8,126 nucleotides of DNA from Desulfuromonas sp. (GTDB taxonomy: Bacteria; Desulfobacterota; Desulfuromonadia; Desulfuromonadales; SZUA-401): contig PKUI01000178.1 in NCBI GenBank assembly GCA_002869605.1, positions 1-8,126 on the forward strand, read 5' to 3'. A program made the translations under genes and the position numbers. The notes under the pieces are model-generated. The model was not told the DNA's origin. It worked only from the letters and a program-made list of their open reading frames with translations, and ran no database searches. Positions 1 through 5,665 of this stretch are shown here, in pieces; the first letter of the stretch is position 1; the number at the start of each line of letters is the position of its first letter.

Positions 1-440
1 AAAACCTGGAAATGGTCACCCCGGTCGATGAGCTGGATCTTGAACAACGCTTCACCCTGGCTGAAGGTCACAGGAACCTGGTAGGTCACCAGGGTTCTGG
101 GGGCCGTCGGTACGCGGTCATCATCGAAAACCTCGTTGAAAACCGGATCGCCCATCTTTTGCAGGGTTCCAAGCTGTGCAAACAGGCGCATTGCCCGCTC
201 GAGATTTTCAGGAGCGATTTCTTTGAGGGCTTCGGGGGCTAACAGTTGTCGGGTCTTCTCGACGTTCCACCGGGCGAGCTGCGGCAGCACTTCACGTATA
301 TAGGGAACCGCGGTTTCCTCGTATTGAGAGTCCTGGTAGGCACTGTAGATGAACGAACCGCCGATGATGGCCGTGATTGCGACCACCCAGGCGAAAAGGA
401 GCAGAAAAAAACGCTTAATCTTGTCGGGGTGCTTTTCCAT
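1..440 (-). CDS. Membrane-anchored protein of unknown function, 3' end cut by window
   Basis: An open frame on the minus strand starts at ATG 438-440 and stays open to the window edge, giving at least 146 residues with no stop. The N-terminus is short and basic (MEKHPDKIKR), followed by a single hydrophobic segment at about residues 11-33 (FFLLLFAWVVAITAII) and then a soluble region, so the protein is probably anchored in the inner membrane with its C-terminal part in the periplasm. The soluble part begins with a helix-like, charged stretch and ends, at the window edge, in strand-like sequence (TLVTYQVPVTFSQGEALFKI) typical of small alpha+beta folds. No family is recognised with confidence. 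It is transcribed divergently from the DUF554 gene, sharing the 441-621 gap. Codon-phase openness over 440 nt and the TM segment directly after the start support a real gene; function is unknown. Confidence 0.7.
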   Translation of the reverse strand, partial: MEKHPDKIKRFFLLLFAWVVAITAIIGGSFIYSAYQDSQYEETAVPYIREVLPQLARWNVEKTRQLLAPEALKEIAPENLERAMRLFAQLGTLQKMGDPVFNEVFDDDRVPTAPRTLVTYQVPVTFSQGEALFKIQLIDRGDHFQV

Positions 441-621
441 GAAAACTCCGTAACAGCTTATTCGAAAACGTACACTAGGGTAAACGGCCACGCAGCGGAT
501 GTCGAGGGCTGATTTGACTTGTTGTGAAACGCTTGTTGACCAACTAACAAAGATTGTCGCAGAGTTGACGTCTATGTTACCGTGCGGCGCCGAATAGAAT
601 AGGCGAAGGCGAGGTGAGTCG
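441..621. other. Divergent intergenic region (unknown membrane protein / DUF554)
   Basis: This 181-nt gap must hold the start signals for both divergent genes. A TTGACG hexamer at 565-570 and TAGAAT at 595-600 on the plus strand look like -35 and -10 elements but are 24 nt apart, too far for a standard sigma70 promoter. Near 535-550 there is an imperfect inverted repeat (TTGTT ... AACAA, with GTTG-AC-CAAC inside) that could be an operator. Nothing decisive was found for the minus-strand gene. Confidence 0.3.
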
Positions 622-1308
622 ATGCTGTTTTTCGGAACCATAGTTAATGTAATTGCGGTGATCGTCGGGGCTCTGCTCGGGACCTGGGCGGGGGGCTTTC
701 TTTCGGATCGCGTGCGGCGGACCCTGATGGCCGGCCTCGGCCTCGCCGTACTTCTGATCGGTTTGCAACTCGCCTTGGGAAGTCGGCAGTTGTTGGTGGT
801 GATTGGCAGCCTGATTCTGGGCGGACTGATCGGCGAGGGTCTCGCCATCGAACAGCGCCTGCAGATTTTTGGTGAACGGCTGCAGGAGCGCTTCGCCGGG
901 ATGGGCAAGGTCGGGGAAGGGTTTGTCACGGCCAGCCTGCTTTACTGCGTCGGGGCCATGGCGATCATGGGCGCGCTGCAGGATGGCACCGGCAACGAGC
1001 CGACTATCCTCTATGCCAAGTCGGTGCTCGATGGCGTCGCTTCGGTCGCACTCGCATCGACCCTCGGCATTGGCGTAATTTTTTCCATCGTCCCCTTGGT
1101 GCTCTATCAGGGGGGCATTACCTGGGGGGCCGGGCTCGCCGGGACGCTACTGACCGACGCCGTGGTCACGGAGATGAATGCGGTCGGCGGACTGTTGATT
1201 GTGGCCATCGCCCTTGATCTGCTCGATATCAAGCGTTTGCCGATCGTCAATCTGCTGCCGGGAGTGTTTGTTTGTGTTGCGCTGATGTGGGGTTTTGGTC
1301 TGGCTTGA
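622..1308 (+). CDS. DUF554 family multi-pass membrane protein
   Basis: The 228-residue product matches the DUF554 (YdfK-like) family in length and pattern. It begins directly with a hydrophobic, glycine-rich segment (MLFFGTIVNVIAVIVGALLG), and further membrane segments can be seen at about residues 35-52, 55-75, 100-120, 135-165, 185-200 and 205-226. A conserved-looking loop with MAIMGALQDG and the strongly hydrophobic YQGG region are typical of the family. It is an inner-membrane protein, possibly a transporter, but no substrate has been established for the family as far as I know. The start is supported by GAGG at 611-614, seven bases before ATG. It is the only plus-strand gene in the window, with no neighbour to share an operon; downstream lies a structured repeat and then a convergent thioesterase gene. 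Confidence 0.88.
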   Translation: MLFFGTIVNVIAVIVGALLGTWAGGFLSDRVRRTLMAGLGLAVLLIGLQLALGSRQLLVVIGSLILGGLIGEGLAIEQRLQIFGERLQERFAGMGKVGEGFVTASLLYCVGAMAIMGALQDGTGNEPTILYAKSVLDGVASVALASTLGIGVIFSIVPLVLYQGGITWGAGLAGTLLTDAVVTEMNAVGGLLIVAIALDLLDIKRLPIVNLLPGVFVCVALMWGFGLA

Positions 1309-1330
1309 ATGAAAGCAAAGTTTTGAACAA

Positions 1331-1545
1331 AACCGCCGGGGCACCCGACAGCGCCTTACTTTTCTCGCTTGCCCAAGAAAAGTAAGCAAAAGAAGGTACC
1401 CCGAACTCCGTCACCCGACGATCGGGTGCCCTCGCTGGCCGGAAGTTTTAATCCAGCCGGCTCGCGTGCTTGCCAGTCGGCAAGATTAAAATCCCGGCAC
1501 TCGGTGACTGCGCACGGGGCCGTGACCCCGAGCTTGGGTATTTTC
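1331..1545. repeat. Multi-stem intergenic repeat element
   Basis: This non-coding stretch is packed with inverted repeats. A perfect 10-bp pair TTACTTTTCT (1356-1365) / AGAAAAGTAA (1376-1385) has a 10-nt loop. CACCCGA (1412-1418) / TCGGGTG (1422-1428) is a perfect 7-bp pair. TTTTAATC (1446-1453) / GATTAAAA (1484-1491) encloses the palindrome AGCCGGCT (1455-1462) and CTTGCC (1469-1474) / GGCAAG (1479-1484). CACGG-GG-CCGTG lies near 1513-1524. The ACTTTTCT...AGAAAAGTAAGCAAAAGAA core is one I recognise from multi-copy intergenic repeats in many proteobacterial genomes, where it often gives spurious ORFs encoding KKSKQKK-like peptides; copy number here cannot be seen. The element separates two convergent genes and its hairpins may also help terminate transcription. 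Confidence 0.6.
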
Positions 1546-1587
1546 TGTTGACTGCGGGAAATGCTGAGCAGTGTCCCAGACGGTGGT

Positions 1588-2088
1588 CTAAATCGTGATC
1601 TCTGGCGGGAAGTCCTGCGGAGTGAACCAGTCGTTGTCGATGAACTCGGCATCGGTAAACTTTTCCAGCGAGCGGCGCATGTATTTTCCCTCGGCGGTTG
1701 CCGCCACGCTCCCATCCGGCAGGTAGAGCTCGCCGGTCCCTTCGAAGATTCGCCCACCGTCCTTGGTGATTCGTCCTACGACTTTCAGCTCGGTGTCATA
1801 CGGCACCGGTCTCTTGTATTTGACGTTCAGTTCCAGGGTTACCCCGAAGTCGTTACGTTCGCCGTTGCACATGACAGCGCGGCCGATGGTTTCGTCGAGG
1901 ATCGCCCCGGTAATCCCGCCGTGGGTGATCTGCGGGTAACTCTGATGGAACGGGCGCGTGGTGAAGACCGCGATGACCTCGTTATCCTCCGTTTCGAAAA
2001 AACGGGTCTTGAGTCCGAAGTCGTTCTCGACGCCGCAGACCATGCAGTCGCGCGAGATGTTCTGGGTGCCTTTGATCTTGAAGTTCAT
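1588..2088 (-). CDS. PaaI-type hotdog-fold thioesterase
   Basis: The 166-residue product has the hotdog acyl-CoA thioesterase signature: HGG at residues 56-58 followed by ILDE at 63-66, where the acidic residue of the DE pair is the usual catalytic or activating residue in the PaaI/4HBT superfamily. The later part (VTLELNVKYKRPVP, then GTGELYLPDGSVAATAEGKYMR) matches the beta strands that complete the fold. It probably hydrolyses an acyl-CoA thioester in the cytoplasm; the substrate cannot be read from sequence. Unusual for the family is an N-terminal Cys-x-x-Cys (C15, C18) before the hotdog core and a charged C-terminal tail of about 25 residues. An AGGAAAG ribosome site lies 8-9 nt before ATG. 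It follows the PH-like membrane protein gene by 36 nt and is probably the last gene of that unit. Confidence 0.88.
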   Translation of the reverse strand: MNFKIKGTQNISRDCMVCGVENDFGLKTRFFETEDNEVIAVFTTRPFHQSYPQITHGGITGAILDETIGRAVMCNGERNDFGVTLELNVKYKRPVPYDTELKVVGRITKDGGRIFEGTGELYLPDGSVAATAEGKYMRRSLEKFTDAEFIDNDWFTPQDFPPEITI

Positions 2089-2124
2089 GAAGTGTTCTTT
2101 CCTGTTGATGACGTTAAGGCTTGT

Positions 2125-2601
2125 TCAGACTGGATGCTCGACGATAAACCTCTTCGCCTTAGAACTCAAGGGGACCCCCCGGTTTTTTAAAAACCCCAGC
2201 ATGCCGGACAGGTTGCGTCGATTGAGCAGATTGGCAGTAACCGTCTCCTCGCGGTCGCGTACGTAGAAAGTGAGGTTGCGCGTCATAAACGTATCCCAGA
2301 CATCGACACTCTCGATTTCCTCATAAGTAATCGACCAGTTCTTCAGTACCCGGCATTCGAGGCGTTCGGCATAGAGGGTCAGGGTTGGGAAAGCATTATT
2401 GTAGGCCACGTTGGTTTTTCGCGGCAGGTGTCTGATCCCGGTGAATGTGGCAAGTACCGGGACCTCGAAGCCCTGCTTGGGGATTTCGGATGGAATTGAG
2501 CCGAGTTCATTGATGCGCTCAATCTTGCGCTGGTAAAACTGCCATACGAAGTAAAGTGCCGCAGCGCAGATGCATAGACCGATAATGACGTGTATTTGCA
2601 T
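2125..2601 (-). CDS. Single-TM protein with possible PH-like domain
   Basis: The 158-residue product has an N-terminal membrane segment at about residues 5-22, then a soluble domain. From about residue 72 it has the rhythm of bacterial PH-like domains: LTLYAERLECRVL, then ITYEEIESVDVWD, then NLTFYVRDREETVTANLL, and a final helix with RGVPLSSKAKRFI. That assignment is by pattern only. The frame is open further upstream, but the extra residues overlap the DUF1499 gene in another frame and look non-coding; ATG at 2601 is preferred because it lies 2 nt after the DUF1499 stop codon and has a weak AAGAGA ribosome site inside that gene's last codons. Such spacing suggests translational coupling. The product is probably inner-membrane with its domain in the cytoplasm or periplasm; function unknown. 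Confidence 0.75.
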   Translation of the reverse strand: MQIHVIIGLCICAAALYFVWQFYQRKIERINELGSIPSEIPKQGFEVPVLATFTGIRHLPRKTNVAYNNAFPTLTLYAERLECRVLKNWSITYEEIESVDVWDTFMTRNLTFYVRDREETVTANLLNRRNLSGMLGFLKNRGVPLSSKAKRFIVEHPV

Positions 2602-2603
2602 GG

Positions 2604-3119
2604 TTATTTCTCTTGATCTGGGGCTTGACCTTGAGTGAATGCCTGGCGCAGTTTCGCGACCCGCTTGCGATTCACACCGAGGTAGGAATAGCCGACGCGT
2701 GCTGCAGAGCGAACATGGATGCGTTGATTTTCCACGTCGACTCGAAACTCCACATCGTCGATAAACCTGAAAAGTCGTGAGGTGAATGTCGCCCACAAGT
2801 ACTCGCCGTCGTCCTGCTGGATAGTTCCACCGTGCAGTACGATAATCTGCTTAAGGGTTGTCCACGCCACGCTGGCTTCGCCATCGAAGATAAAGGGCTT
2901 CGTGAAGGCGCTGCTATCGGTTTCTTCACTCGAAACGCAGTTCGGAGACCCGGGACAGGGGGCGAGGTGTCCATCGAGTAGCCCTGGCGGCTGTTTTCCG
3001 CGTGAGGCGCAGGAGAGGATCAGCAGTGAGGTCACGATCAACGCAAACGTAAGCAGTAACATCGGTCTTCTCCGTTGCTGCCGGGTGGGCGCGGGCGTTT
3101 TTGTTGTCAGGGTCTTCAT
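2604..3119 (-). CDS. DUF1499 domain lipoprotein
   Basis: The 171-residue product shows the DUF1499 hallmarks: CPGSPNCVSS at residues 55-64 with two cysteines, a helical FDGEASVAWTTLKQII region, and VGYSYLGVNRKRV at 142-154. The N-terminus has a basic n-region (RQQRRRP), a hydrophobic stretch at about 20-35 and a lipobox-like ILSC with Cys37, so it is probably a lipoprotein exported by Sec and anchored in the envelope. The n-region is rather long; an internal Met20 could also start it, but ATG at 3119 has an AAGG 7-8 nt upstream. DUF1499 proteins have no firmly established function that I can name. It heads an apparent unit with the one-TM PH-like protein (2-nt gap) and the thioesterase. Confidence 0.87.
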   Translation of the reverse strand: MKTLTTKTPAPTRQQRRRPMLLLTFALIVTSLLILSCASRGKQPPGLLDGHLAPCPGSPNCVSSEETDSSAFTKPFIFDGEASVAWTTLKQIIVLHGGTIQQDDGEYLWATFTSRLFRFIDDVEFRVDVENQRIHVRSAARVGYSYLGVNRKRVAKLRQAFTQGQAPDQEK

Positions 3120-3207
3120 GGGGGTACCTTGAAGGAGCGATGTTTGCGGGTCTGATCCACTGACCCTGTACAGAGGATAGCATAAAAGATACCGTTCAAT
3201 GCAGAAA

Positions 3208-3229
3208 GACCCCGGTACAGCGCGGGGTC
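3208..3229 (-). terminator. Terminator-like hairpin after the 3D-domain gene
   Basis: GACCCCG (3208-3214) and CGGGGTC (3223-3229) form a perfect 7-bp GC-rich stem with an 8-nt loop, 40 nt past the stop of the 3D-domain gene. Read on the minus strand it is followed by CTTTCTGCATT, so the T tract is short (three T). It separates the riboswitch-controlled gene from the DUF1499 unit. Confidence 0.55.
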
Positions 3230-3268
3230 CTTGAGGGTAAGGAAGGGATTTGTTTCCGAGCTGTCGGG

Positions 3269-3859
3269 TCAGCTCAGAGGACCGGAGGTTGTTTTAACCT
3301 GCTGCGCCATTTGGGTGTCGCGTAGCCACATGATCTCGACATTGCGCTTGGCGAATCGCCTAGCGGCTTCGACGTTAGCGTGCAGGATGTCGACCCGTTT
3401 CCTCCAGCGCTTGTTCATGCGGTCTTCAACACGAAACAGTCCCATCCCTTTGATGATGACGAAATCGCCCAGCTGCACGCCGAGCTCCTCGAGGTCGCGG
3501 CTGACGGCAACGACTCCGACGCGTGACGGGGTGCCGCTGGCGGTGATCCATGGCTGCGCGTTGCACTCCTCTTTGCGCGCCGAGTAGGCGGTTGCGGTGA
3601 CCTTCAGGGTCTCTAGCGGCTGGTCGCTGTACTCCTGTAACATGGCCTGCGAGACGATCTGCTTGAGCTGATCGATCTTGGCCGCCTGGGCCTCGATCAG
3701 TTCTTGCTTGGCTGTTAACTCTGCCTTATGAGAGGCGGCATTGTGCGCGGCGACCTTTTCGGCAAAACGTTCCTGCCGATAGACTCCCTTGAGGGTGCCA
3801 CCGATAAGGCACAGCCCCACGGCGAAGACACACAGTGTACGCAGTAGTAAGATTCGCAT
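3269..3859 (-). CDS. 3D-domain envelope protein, under riboswitch control
   Basis: The 196-residue product has a membrane segment or signal anchor at residues 4-25, a charged heptad-like region at about 28-75 (likely coiled coil), and a C-terminal 3D domain at about 87-178. Visible 3D-domain features are TATAYSA (88-94), TASGTPSRVGVVAVSRDL with D122, GDFVIIKG with D132, VEDRMNKR with D146 and RVDIL with D157, followed by EIMWLR. The 3D domain is named for its three conserved Asp residues and is the double-psi barrel of MltA-type lytic transglycosylases and related wall proteins; here it would face the periplasm and may act on peptidoglycan, which is inference. The frame is open to 4093, but ATG at 3859 is chosen because AGGGGAGG (3866-3873) lies 6 nt before it; ATG at 3865 abuts that site. 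A GEMM-I riboswitch precedes it. Confidence 0.88.
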   Translation of the reverse strand: MRILLLRTLCVFAVGLCLIGGTLKGVYRQERFAEKVAAHNAASHKAELTAKQELIEAQAAKIDQLKQIVSQAMLQEYSDQPLETLKVTATAYSARKEECNAQPWITASGTPSRVGVVAVSRDLEELGVQLGDFVIIKGMGLFRVEDRMNKRWRKRVDILHANVEAARRFAKRNVEIMWLRDTQMAQQVKTTSGPLS

Positions 3860-3882
3860 GATCATCCTCCCCTGAAACGTAT

Positions 3883-3948
3883 CGAGCCCTCTTCGGCCGG
3901 AGAGAGCTCGCGACGCCGTAGTGCAGCCCCTGTGGCTGAGGCGGCGTC
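3883..3948 (-). promoter_or_regulatory. Expression platform: two stable leader hairpins
   Basis: Between the aptamer and the start codon the RNA can form two hairpins. The first pairs GACGCCG with CGGCGTC (3942-3948 / 3912-3918) and encloses CAGCC / GGCTG (3934-3938 / 3924-3928). The second pairs 3901-3910 with 3883-3892 over 10 bp with one G-U, loop 3893-3900. Neither has a T tract, so they are not simple terminators. The CTCTCC at 3899-3904 can alternatively pair with GGGGAG of the Shine-Dalgarno (3867-3872), which would allow switching of ribosome access. Confidence 0.55.
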
Positions 3949-3950
3949 TG

Positions 3951-4030
3951 GTTCTTCGGCAGCCCGGCGATCCGCATGGGATCCGTAGCTTTGCGTCACT
4001 GGATTGCTTCAGCTTTGCTCTTGTCGGAAC
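3951..4030 (-). promoter_or_regulatory. GEMM-I cyclic-dinucleotide riboswitch aptamer (GEMM-Ib-like, candidate 3',3'-cGAMP sensor)
   Basis: The minus strand holds the GEMM-I core in order: CGACAAGAGCAAAGC (4026-4012), a short stem capped by a GCAA (GNRA) tetraloop (4004-4007), GACGCAAAGC (3997-3988), a 5-bp stem GATCC/GGATC (3979-3983 / 3969-3973) and GCCGGGCTGCCGAA (3968-3955). The outer helix closes with GTTC (4027-4030) and GAAC (3951-3954). In known GEMM-I structures the tetraloop docks on a receptor in the other arm and the ligand sits between G20, A47 and C92 (Vc2 numbering). I align these with A4019, A3992 and C3959. The A at the G20 position is the feature of GEMM-Ib riboswitches from Geobacter-type bacteria that prefer cGAMP. 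The aptamer ends 91 nt before the start of the 3D-domain gene. The class is clear by eye; ligand choice is inferred. Confidence 0.88.
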
Positions 4031-4185
4031 GATATTTTTTTGTCCCGCTCCGGATGGTGGCTGTGAGCGGAGTCGATTCACCCGGTGTGTCAAAACACTG
4101 TCATGGTGAACCGCCTATGCCGATAATTAGCAAGACACAGGCCGAAATTTAAAAATGTGTTAAGGGGATGTTTAGCTAGCTTAAA
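4031..4185. other. Intergenic region upstream of the riboswitch
   Basis: This AT-richer gap lies between the lipoprotein stop and the riboswitch and should contain the riboswitch promoter (minus strand). No convincing -35/-10 pair could be set. Seen are the palindrome AGCTAGCT (4174-4181), a direct repeat TGACAGTG / TGACACAC on the minus strand near 4089-4106, and an inverted pair CCGCTC / GAGCGG (4045-4050 / 4065-4070 approximately) that is followed on the minus strand by an A run, not a T run, so it is not a terminator for that strand. Confidence 0.3.
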
Positions 4186-4644
4186 TTATTGATTTTTTTG
4201 GTTGATGTTGCGCTCGATGGAGAGCCTTGGCGGGGTTTTGGGGTCCTGGTAGGCTTCGATGATTATCCGGTCTGCTGCATCGTCGGCACGCAGGACCACC
4301 TGCTTGCCGAGGCCAGGGTCGGGGCGTCTGGCAACCAGCGCGACAGTCGCGGGGAGTGCCGGGATCCCGGCGCTGCGCAGCTGTTGCTGTTCCATTTCGT
4401 CCAGGGCCAGAGGCCACTCGGCGACGCCGAGGTCAGAGAAGATATAGCCGACGAACTGAGACGGTTTTGCCTCGGGGAAAAGATAGCGGAAGCTGGAACG
4501 GGAGAGAAAGCGTTCACTGGTCATGTAGCGTGCAGCATTGACCGCCTGCTGCAGGTCGTGGTCGAGCCGCTGTCCGCTGCAGGCAACGGAGATCAGGAGC
4601 AGGGTGGTCAGGGCCAGTTTAAGCAGGAGGGGTCTGGTTTTCAT
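4186..4644 (-). CDS. Small lipoprotein of unknown function
   Basis: The 152-residue product begins with a clear lipoprotein signal: basic start MKTRPLLLK, hydrophobic stretch, and lipobox SVAC with Cys22. The mature part is soluble, with a helical, glutamine- and arginine-containing first half (DLQQAVNAARYMTSERFLSR) and a second half with strands (ATVALVARRP, QVVLRADDAADRIIIEAY). No family is recognised. Residue 23 is Ser, so the +2 rule does not predict retention in the inner membrane; an outer-membrane site is likely. Its ATG overlaps the stop of the methyltransferase gene as ATGA (4641-4644), so translation of the two is probably coupled. It is the last gene of the TsaA/methyltransferase cluster; no clear terminator follows its stop. 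Confidence 0.8.
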   Translation of the reverse strand: MKTRPLLLKLALTTLLLISVACSGQRLDHDLQQAVNAARYMTSERFLSRSSFRYLFPEAKPSQFVGYIFSDLGVAEWPLALDEMEQQQLRSAGIPALPATVALVARRPDPGLGKQVVLRADDAADRIIIEAYQDPKTPPRLSIERNINQKNQ

Positions 4645-5216
4645 GCCGGATCTTTCTTCGTATAGTGCTGCAGGTAGGTGTACTTGCCAAGCTCTGCTGT
4701 AGCGCTTTTGCTGAAACCGTACGGGGTAACAAGCGCATCGATCTGTGCCTCGTCGAGGCGGATGGTGATGCGTGGTCCCGGGCCGTAATCGAGTTTTTTG
4801 AACTCGACGATGGTCAATGTCCCGTCCTGCTTGAGCAGGCGAGCGGCTTCGCGGATCACCTGGCCCTGTTCGTCGCTGGAGAGGTCATGGAGGATGGTGG
4901 CCAGCAGGCATGCCTCGATGGCGTTGTCTGGCAGCTGCAGAGGGGTGCAGATGTCGGCGAGCAGGGTTTCGATCTGGGCCAGTCCGGCACGCGTCGCTTT
5001 ATCATCGAGCTGGCTCAACCCCTCCTGCCACAGGTCGACGGCGTAGACCTTGCCCTGCGGCCCGACGGCGGCCGCGAGCGCGGTACTGTACCTGCCGGCG
5101 CCACACGCCAAATCGAGCACCGTAGCGCCCGGGTCAAGGGCGAGGATCCCCATCAGTTTATCGCTGTCGATCAGGTCGTAGCTGCTCTTGCCGGCAGCAA
5201 CCGGTTTCTGTGACAT
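4641..5216 (-). CDS. Class I SAM-dependent methyltransferase
   Basis: The 191-residue product is a Rossmann-fold methyltransferase. Motif I is VLDLACGAGR at 33-42 (SAM binding), the acidic residue ending strand 2 is in VYAVDL at 58-62, and the later elements LLADICTPLQLPDN (85-98), a post-motif stretch ILHDLSSDEQ and LLKQDGTLTIVEFKK (127-141) follow in the order seen in the UbiE/ArsM-like Methyltransf_11/25 group. It is cytoplasmic; the substrate cannot be deduced. The frame can be read from a TTG codon at 5237, but ATG at 5216 is preferred since AAAAGGAAA lies at the right distance before it and the TTG has no such site. It lies 33 nt after the HXXEE gene and overlaps the lipoprotein gene by 4 nt. 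Confidence 0.88.
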   Translation of the reverse strand: MSQKPVAAGKSSYDLIDSDKLMGILALDPGATVLDLACGAGRYSTALAAAVGPQGKVYAVDLWQEGLSQLDDKATRAGLAQIETLLADICTPLQLPDNAIEACLLATILHDLSSDEQGQVIREAARLLKQDGTLTIVEFKKLDYGPGPRITIRLDEAQIDALVTPYGFSKSATAELGKYTYLQHYTKKDPA

Positions 5217-5249
5217 CGATTTTCCTTTTCTGTGCAACGGGTTCGATGG

Positions 5250-5645
5250 TTAAAGCGAACCGAGGATTTTTAGGAACAGCACCAGGCCGATGATTGCCAG
5301 CGGTATTGAGGAGTAGAACCCGGCGCCGAAACGGATCGGTTTGCGTCCCTGGATCATAAAGCCGATGGCATGCGCCGGTAGCTGCAGGATCCCGATCACC
5401 GACGTGGTGAACAGCCCCAAGTAGAGACCGTATCGATGCCCTGCGACGATCAGCGCCAGCGTGCCGAGGTTGACGGTGGTGATGCCGCTGGCGGCGAGCA
5501 GGTATTTGTTGCGTGTCGGTTTAAAGGGGCCCAGCTCAATGGTGTACATCCCCTGTGCGATTTCTTCAAGTGTATGCAGGATCACTATCCAGATAAACAG
5601 GATATAGAGCAGGATCAGCGTCTGGTGGTCGGTCATGTTGAGCAT
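5250..5645 (-). CDS. HXXEE domain membrane protein
   Basis: The 131-residue product has the HXXEE family signature: HTLEE at residues 24-28 inside or at the end of the first membrane segment, and a further His in LPAHAIG (H92). Membrane segments are at about 9-25, 48-68, 74-95 and 108-128, so it is a small inner-membrane protein. The conserved His and Glu residues within a helical bundle could bind a metal or protons, but the biochemical role of the family is not known to me. The start is uncertain: ATG 5645 and ATG 5636 (Met4) both have only weak ribosome sites. It starts 20 nt after the upstream TsaA-domain gene and lies 33 nt before the methyltransferase, supporting one operon. Confidence 0.85.
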   Translation of the reverse strand: MLNMTDHQTLILLYILFIWIVILHTLEEIAQGMYTIELGPFKPTRNKYLLAASGITTVNLGTLALIVAGHRYGLYLGLFTTSVIGILQLPAHAIGFMIQGRKPIRFGAGFYSSIPLAIIGLVLFLKILGSL

Positions 5646-5665
5646 CTTTAGTCGCGTTGTTCTGG

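Noticed and set aside
565..600. TTGACG / TAGAAT as a sigma70 promoter for the DUF554 gene
   Set aside because: The spacing is 24 nt, well outside the usual 16-18.
1561..2190. Long plus-strand open frame opposite the thioesterase gene
   Set aside because: It is antisense to a gene with clear hotdog motifs, shows no domain pattern itself and has no ribosome site; it arises from the codon bias of the real gene.
2602..2796. N-terminal extension of the PH-like membrane protein
   Set aside because: It overlaps the end of the DUF1499 gene in another frame, is Arg/Ser/Cys-rich, and would bury the membrane segment inside the protein.
3860..4093. N-terminal extension of the 3D-domain protein to an ATG at 4093
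   Set aside because: The extension would translate the riboswitch and its leader, has a low-complexity Arg/Ser/Pro composition, and the strong Shine-Dalgarno is placed for ATG 3859.
4665..5213. Plus-strand open frame opposite the methyltransferase
   Set aside because: Mirror frame of a gene with clear SAM motifs; no coding features of its own.
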